Below are positions 13,517-14,963 of a DNA stretch of 14,963 nt, piece after piece. The DNA is from Nitrospirota bacterium (GTDB lineage: Bacteria > Nitrospirota > Thermodesulfovibrionia > Thermodesulfovibrionales > UBA6898): assembly GCA_021787505.1 (NCBI GenBank), contig JAJYLU010000006.1, positions 1-14,963 on the forward strand, in the 5' to 3' direction. How positions within the stretch are numbered: position 1 is the first letter of the stretch; every line of letters begins with the position of its first letter. The position numbers and the translations under genes are program-made. The notes under the pieces were generated by a model. That model was not told the DNA's origin, searched no databases, and saw nothing but the letters and a program-made list of their open reading frames with translations.

Positions 13517-14503
13517 TCAGCTGACCTTCCTTGGCAAAGAAAAATAAAACGTGGCCCCTTCATAGGGCATTCCTTCGGCCCATACACGCCCGCCGTGACG
13601 CCTCACAATGCGTTCGACGATTGACAAGCCGATGCCGATGCCCTCGTATTCTTTTTCGCTGTGAAGCCGATGAAAAACATCGAATAATTTATCTGCATGA
13701 GCCATATCAAAACCAGTACCATTGTCTTTAACATAATAAACATTTTCGCTGTCTTTGCTGCGTCCGCCGACCATGATGAGTGCCAAATCCTTGGCCCCAG
13801 TGAATTTAACAGCATTGGAGAGGAGATTCGTAAGTACCTGACGAATCAATATAATGTCACCATGTGCAGGCGGAAGATGCTCAATGGTCACCTCAATATT
13901 TCGTTCAGGAACCACTGCTTTAAGGTCGGCGGCGATAAGCCCTGCCTCTTTCTCGATATCTATCTCATCTATCTTCATCTCCTGTCTGCCCACTTTCGAT
14001 AAATCGAGAAGTGCCAGGACAAGCTTATCCATCCTTTCTGTATGTGCTTGGATTGAATTCAAGAGTTTCTTGCTTTTGTCATCGAGCTTGTCGTAGTAGT
14101 CCTTCAGTAATATATTCGACAGTCCTCCTATTATCCGCAAGGGCGCGCGAAGGTCATGGGATACCGAATAGCTGAAACTCTCCATATCTTTGTAAGCGAG
14201 AGCAAGTTCCGAGGCCGTGAATTGCAATTCCTGATTCACTCTCCTTAAAGATTCCTCCGCTTGCTTTCGCTCAGTTATATTTTGGAGCATAGGTCGGAAT
14301 ACGAAAAAATAAAGTATGGGGCTCAGGAGTATTACTAATAATGTAGAATCAAGAAGGGTCTCCGTCAAACCTGATAGAGAAGCAGGCCAAAGGGCAAAAA
14401 TGACAGCCATAGAAATTGATTCAGATATAAATACTGCCAATGCCACGATAAAAATCAATTTACGTGGAGATGAAGGGAAGGCCTTTTCGAAGAGTTTATT
14501 CAT
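13517..14503 (-). CDS. Orphan membrane sensor histidine kinase
   Basis: This 328-residue inner-membrane protein is a two-component sensor kinase. Two membrane segments (about 15-38 and 47-70) flank a loop of under ten residues, so there is no real periplasmic sensor; a coiled coil (about 77-108) connects to the kinase core. The phosphorylated His116 is in FSYSVSHDLRAPLR (110-123), the N box is LLSNAVKFT (227-235), G1 is DNGTGF (260-265) and G2 is GIGIGLSIVERI (288-299). The closest resemblance is to bacteriophytochrome-like cores without their sensor domains. No response regulator is encoded in the window, so its partner lies elsewhere. ATG 14503 directly follows a promoter, suggesting a leaderless message, although AGGA is also present two bases before the ATG. 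Confidence 0.94.
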   Translation of the reverse strand: MNKLFEKAFPSSPRKLIFIVALAVFISESISMAVIFALWPASLSGLTETLLDSTLLVILLSPILYFFVFRPMLQNITERKQAEESLRRVNQELQFTASELALAYKDMESFSYSVSHDLRAPLRIIGGLSNILLKDYYDKLDDKSKKLLNSIQAHTERMDKLVLALLDLSKVGRQEMKIDEIDIEKEAGLIAADLKAVVPERNIEVTIEHLPPAHGDIILIRQVLTNLLSNAVKFTGAKDLALIMVGGRSKDSENVYYVKDNGTGFDMAHADKLFDVFHRLHSEKEYEGIGIGLSIVERIVRRHGGRVWAEGMPYEGATFYFSLPRKVS

Positions 14504-14509
14504 TTCCTA

Positions 14510-14539
14510 AGTATAAAACGAGATAACAGGAAGTGTAAA
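14510..14539 (-). promoter_or_regulatory. Promoter for histidine kinase, possibly leaderless
   Basis: On the minus strand TTTACA (14534-14539, five of six) and TATACT (14510-14515, five of six) are 18 bp apart. Only six bases separate the -10 box from the ATG at 14503, so the transcript would begin at the start codon. Confidence 0.55.
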
Positions 14540-14768
14540 ACCACACGTAAGAGTAAATAGCCGTCTGGTCACCTTATCTGGAAGATCTACAGCGTTTGAT
14601 TCCGGTTAATACTATACACAATCATATTATTGCCAGGATATGTTAAGCATCTGGAACTATCACAAGACCCAATGGGCGTAACCGGAAAGATGGGCTATTG
14701 TCATCAAGCGGGATCTTTTTCTTACTGAAATTAACGCGGCCGCAATCGCGTGGTGCTCAGTTGCATTG

Positions 14769-14798
14769 TTGCTAAACTTATGTTTCTTGTGGTAATAT
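14769..14798 (+). promoter_or_regulatory. Possible promoter for YeeE/YedE gene
   Basis: TTGCTA (14769-14774) and TAATAT (14793-14798) are 18 bp apart, each matching four of six consensus bases. A start near 14805 would leave a leader of about 29 bases with the ribosome site AAGGA (14822-14826). Confidence 0.35.
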
Positions 14799-14833
14799 TT
14801 AGTTAGTTATAAACCCAAAAAAAGGACTGCAGC

Positions 14834-14963
14834 ATGGAAAAGAACAGTTTCTGGTCTCCCTATGTATCGGGTATCGGCCTCGGATTGACCCTCCTCGCCA
14901 CATTTTACGTAATGGGAAAAGGTCTCGGAGCATCGAGCGCGTTTTCGATCGTCTCTGCGGTGG
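14834..14963 (+). CDS. YeeE/YedE family transporter, 5' part
   Basis: The first 43 residues of a membrane protein are visible before the window ends. FWSPYVSGIGLGLTLLATFY followed by VMGKGLGASSAFS matches the N-terminus of YeeE/YedE (sulfur transport domain) proteins, which carry thiosulfate or related sulfur species into the cell. One membrane helix (about 10-28) and the Gly-rich GKGLGAS turn that follows it are present. AAGGA lies seven bases before ATG 14834. Related genes often lie in pairs or with TusA-like and rhodanese genes, so the next sequence should be informative. The identification rests on a short stretch but the match to the family pattern is good. Confidence 0.8.
   Translation, partial: MEKNSFWSPYVSGIGLGLTLLATFYVMGKGLGASSAFSIVSAV

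Larger units (their letters stand above)
14504..14833. other. 330-bp divergent intergenic region
   Basis: This gap holds the leftward kinase promoter (14510-14539) and a weaker rightward promoter (14769-14798) for the transporter. Between them is a 9-bp inverted repeat TTCCGGTTA/TAACCGGAA (14600-14608 with 14679-14687), 70 bp apart, that could be regulator half-sites. I see no gene. Confidence 0.5.

Noticed and set aside
13517..14503. Complete two-component system
   Set aside because: No receiver-domain gene is present in the window, so the kinase is called orphan.
1..14963. Defence island, CRISPR, toxin-antitoxin or biosynthetic cluster
   Set aside because: No nuclease-effector pairs, repeat arrays, antitoxin-size gene pairs or assembly-line enzymes were seen.

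Overview
The window looks like a piece of chromosome from a Gram-negative environmental bacterium, most likely of the Nitrospirota or former Deltaproteobacteria type. The protein styles support this tentatively: a DUF4410-like lipoprotein, a secreted Tyr/Trp-rich protein with an Arg/His/Glu tail, a GYD protein, a YeeE/YedE sulfur transporter and orphan signalling proteins. No rRNA, tRNA, CRISPR array, intact transposase or phage gene was found. Coding strands alternate often and several intergenic gaps exceed 300 bp, so most genes are probably transcribed singly.

Left part (1-4380): a metallo-beta-lactamase-fold hydrolase (+) converges on an unrecognised 201-residue protein (-). A 443-bp gap follows. 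It holds a MITE-like palindromic element and a good promoter whose spacer contains an operator-like dyad; this promoter drives a Rep/UvrD-type DNA helicase (+). The helicase converges on a small T4 endonuclease V-like pyrimidine-dimer glycosylase (-), so two DNA-repair genes lie end to end.

Middle part (4380-9010): a DEAD-box RNA helicase with a DbpA-type C-terminal domain (deaD/csdA-like) starts at TTG behind a strong promoter. A textbook intrinsic terminator lies inside its leader, which suggests attenuation or autoregulation. A small SAM-dependent methyltransferase follows 10 bp later, probably in the same operon. A membrane-bound GGDEF-EAL protein with both active sites and the inhibitory site intact lies opposite. 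The last third of the methyltransferase gene and its 3' flank occur again, diverged and with an in-frame deletion, on the far side of the GGDEF-EAL gene, so that gene sits between two direct repeats.

Right part (9011-14963): a DUF4410-like lipoprotein (-) and a secreted Tyr/Trp-rich protein (-) come first. Next are an AraC-family regulator (+) and a pyridoxamine-phosphate-oxidase-like flavoprotein (+), which may be its target. Then come a 116-bp element with 11-bp perfect terminal inverted repeats, a GYD-domain protein (-), an orphan membrane sensor histidine kinase (-), and the first 43 codons of a YeeE/YedE transporter (+) cut by the window end. The kinase and lipoprotein genes have promoter-like boxes placed so that transcription would begin at or next to the start codon, suggesting leaderless mRNAs.

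No clearly new multi-gene system is visible. The best leads are the deaD leader terminator, the dyad in the helicase promoter, the methyltransferase-tail repeat around the GGDEF-EAL gene, and the N-terminus of the glycosylase.
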